Part shown: piece by piece, positions 31,234-32,128 of the stretch
Layout of the letters: each line of letters starts with the position of its first letter
Position numbering within the stretch: position 1 is the first letter of the stretch
Assembly (NCBI RefSeq): GCF_003075455.1
Contig: NZ_QDAE01000023.1
Span: 1-32,128 of the forward strand
Direction of reading: 5' to 3'
Origin: Arthrobacter sp. Bz4
GTDB taxonomy: Bacteria > Actinomycetota > Actinomycetes > Actinomycetales > Micrococcaceae
Length of the DNA stretch: 32,128 nt
Program-made: the position numbers and the translations under genes
The notes under the pieces: generated by a model
What the model was told of the DNA's origin: nothing
What the model saw: only the letters and a program-made list of their open reading frames with translations
Database searches by the model: none

Positions 31234-32112
31234 GTGCATAATCATTTCAATGGCGCCAAGACGGTAATGCTGTTTGGCGCCCTTATGGGTATCTTCCTGG
31301 TCTTTGGTGCTGTTATTGCCGGTGCCACGGGCAGTTCAGCCTTCATCTGGATCTTTGCGCTGATCGGCGTGGGTTCGGTGGCGTACAGCTACTGGAACAG
31401 CGACAAGCTCGCCATCCGGGCGATGAAGGCCGTGCCGGTGACCGAGCAGCAGGCCCCGGCCATGTACCGCATTGTGCGCGAGCTCAGTACCAAAGCAAAC
31501 AAGCCAATGCCGCGCCTGTACGTTTCACCCACCATGGCGCCCAATGCCTTTGCTACCGGCCGTAACCCCGAGAATTCAGCGGTCTGCTGCACGCAGGGCA
31601 TCCTGAATCTGCTGAATGAGCGTGAACTGCGCGGTGTGCTGGGACACGAGCTGATGCACGTGTACAACCGCGACATCCTGCTCAGCTCGATGGCAGCCGC
31701 GGTGGCCGGTGTGATCACCTCGGTGGCGCAGATGTTCGCGTTCACCGGCATGATGGGCGGCAACCGGAACTCCGGCGGGAACCCCATCGCTGCGATCCTC
31801 CTCGCGATCCTGGCGCCCTTCGCCGCCGTGCTGGTGCGCTCAGCCATCGGCCGGACCCGCGAATACGACGCCGATGAGGATGGCGCCAAGCTCACCGGCG
31901 ACCCGCTCGCCTTGGCTTCGGCGCTGCGGAAGCTGGAGCGCGGCACGCAGCAGGCACCCCTGCCGCAGAGCCAGCAGCTCGTCAACACCTCGCACCTGAT
32001 GATCGCCAACCCTTTCAAGGGCGGTGGCGTCCAGAAGATGTTCGCCAGTCACCCGCCAATGGACGATCGCGTCCAGCGACTCGAGCGGATGGCCGGCCAG
32101 ACGCTGCGGTAG
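31234..32112 (+). CDS. htpX: HtpX-type M48 membrane metalloprotease
   Basis: A zinc protease that degrades damaged membrane proteins. Its 292 residues begin with two transmembrane helices (VMLFGALMGIFLVFGAVIAG and SSAFIWIFALIGVGSVAYSY), then the zinc motif H138-E139-L-M-H142 in GVLGHELMHVYNRD, two more hydrophobic stretches (about 155-180 and 185-200), and the third ligand E210 in REYDADEDGAKLTG. The GTG at 31234 gives the VHNHFNG opening seen in HtpX proteins; AAGGAG lies 12 nt upstream, a little far. An in-frame frame start at 31162 would add 24 residues unlike the family. It is a single gene, ending 16 nt before the window edge. Confidence 0.92.
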   Translation: MHNHFNGAKTVMLFGALMGIFLVFGAVIAGATGSSAFIWIFALIGVGSVAYSYWNSDKLAIRAMKAVPVTEQQAPAMYRIVRELSTKANKPMPRLYVSPTMAPNAFATGRNPENSAVCCTQGILNLLNERELRGVLGHELMHVYNRDILLSSMAAAVAGVITSVAQMFAFTGMMGGNRNSGGNPIAAILLAILAPFAAVLVRSAIGRTREYDADEDGAKLTGDPLALASALRKLERGTQQAPLPQSQQLVNTSHLMIANPFKGGGVQKMFASHPPMDDRVQRLERMAGQTLR

Positions 32113-32128
32113 TTCTTCTTAACCTACG

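Overview
The window is a high-GC chromosomal segment whose gene content points to an actinobacterium, most probably a Micrococcaceae member close to Arthrobacter. The supporting features are GAF-ANTAR regulators, an FprA-type ferredoxin reductase, a putrescine-oxidase-like flavoenzyme, a fur-katA pair, a PucR regulator, and many GTG starts and apparently leaderless promoters. This is a family-level inference; no rRNA or other marker gene is present. I found no tRNA, rRNA, CRISPR array, insertion sequence or prophage.

Left part (1-4700): two consecutive GAF-ANTAR proteins with an 11-bp tandem repeat just beyond them, a small TraR/DksA zinc-finger protein, and a leftward cluster of a frameshifted secreted, probably wall-anchored alanine-rich protein, its sortase, and a 4'-phosphopantetheinyl transferase.

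Central part (4700-15100): a putrescine/GABA catabolic locus. A PucR regulator diverges from a possible 19-codon leader peptide, an aminobutyraldehyde dehydrogenase and gabT. A TetR gene diverges from a second operon of putrescine-oxidase-like amine oxidase, tandem-domain universal stress protein and APC permease; a second, paralogous stress protein follows a strong terminator. Read together: the permease imports the amine, the oxidase makes 4-aminobutanal, the dehydrogenase makes GABA and GabT makes succinic semialdehyde. A dedicated gabD is not in the window.

Right part (15100-32128): rarD, fprA, a 15-bp minisatellite and a small lipoprotein. Next come a GAF/winged-helix regulator with an ExaC-like aldehyde dehydrogenase and a DUF779 protein, then a TetR-MMPL exporter pair followed by a frameshifted second TetR. 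The end holds a fur-katA oxidative-stress pair with a clear inverted-repeat operator, two overlapping alpha/beta hydrolases, a triple 19-bp REP-like element, an MFS exporter and htpX.

Recurring theme: at least six genes, mostly regulators, have a TANNNT hexamer exactly 6-7 nt before the start codon and no Shine-Dalgarno at the usual distance, which is the layout of leaderless mRNAs. Most of the window is ordinary core and catabolic genome. The parts most worth a second look are the frameshifted surface protein with its unusual sorting sequence and atypical sortase, the gab leader ORF, the two stress proteins beside the permease, the 10-bp inverted repeat in the aldehyde dehydrogenase leader, and the REP-like triplet.
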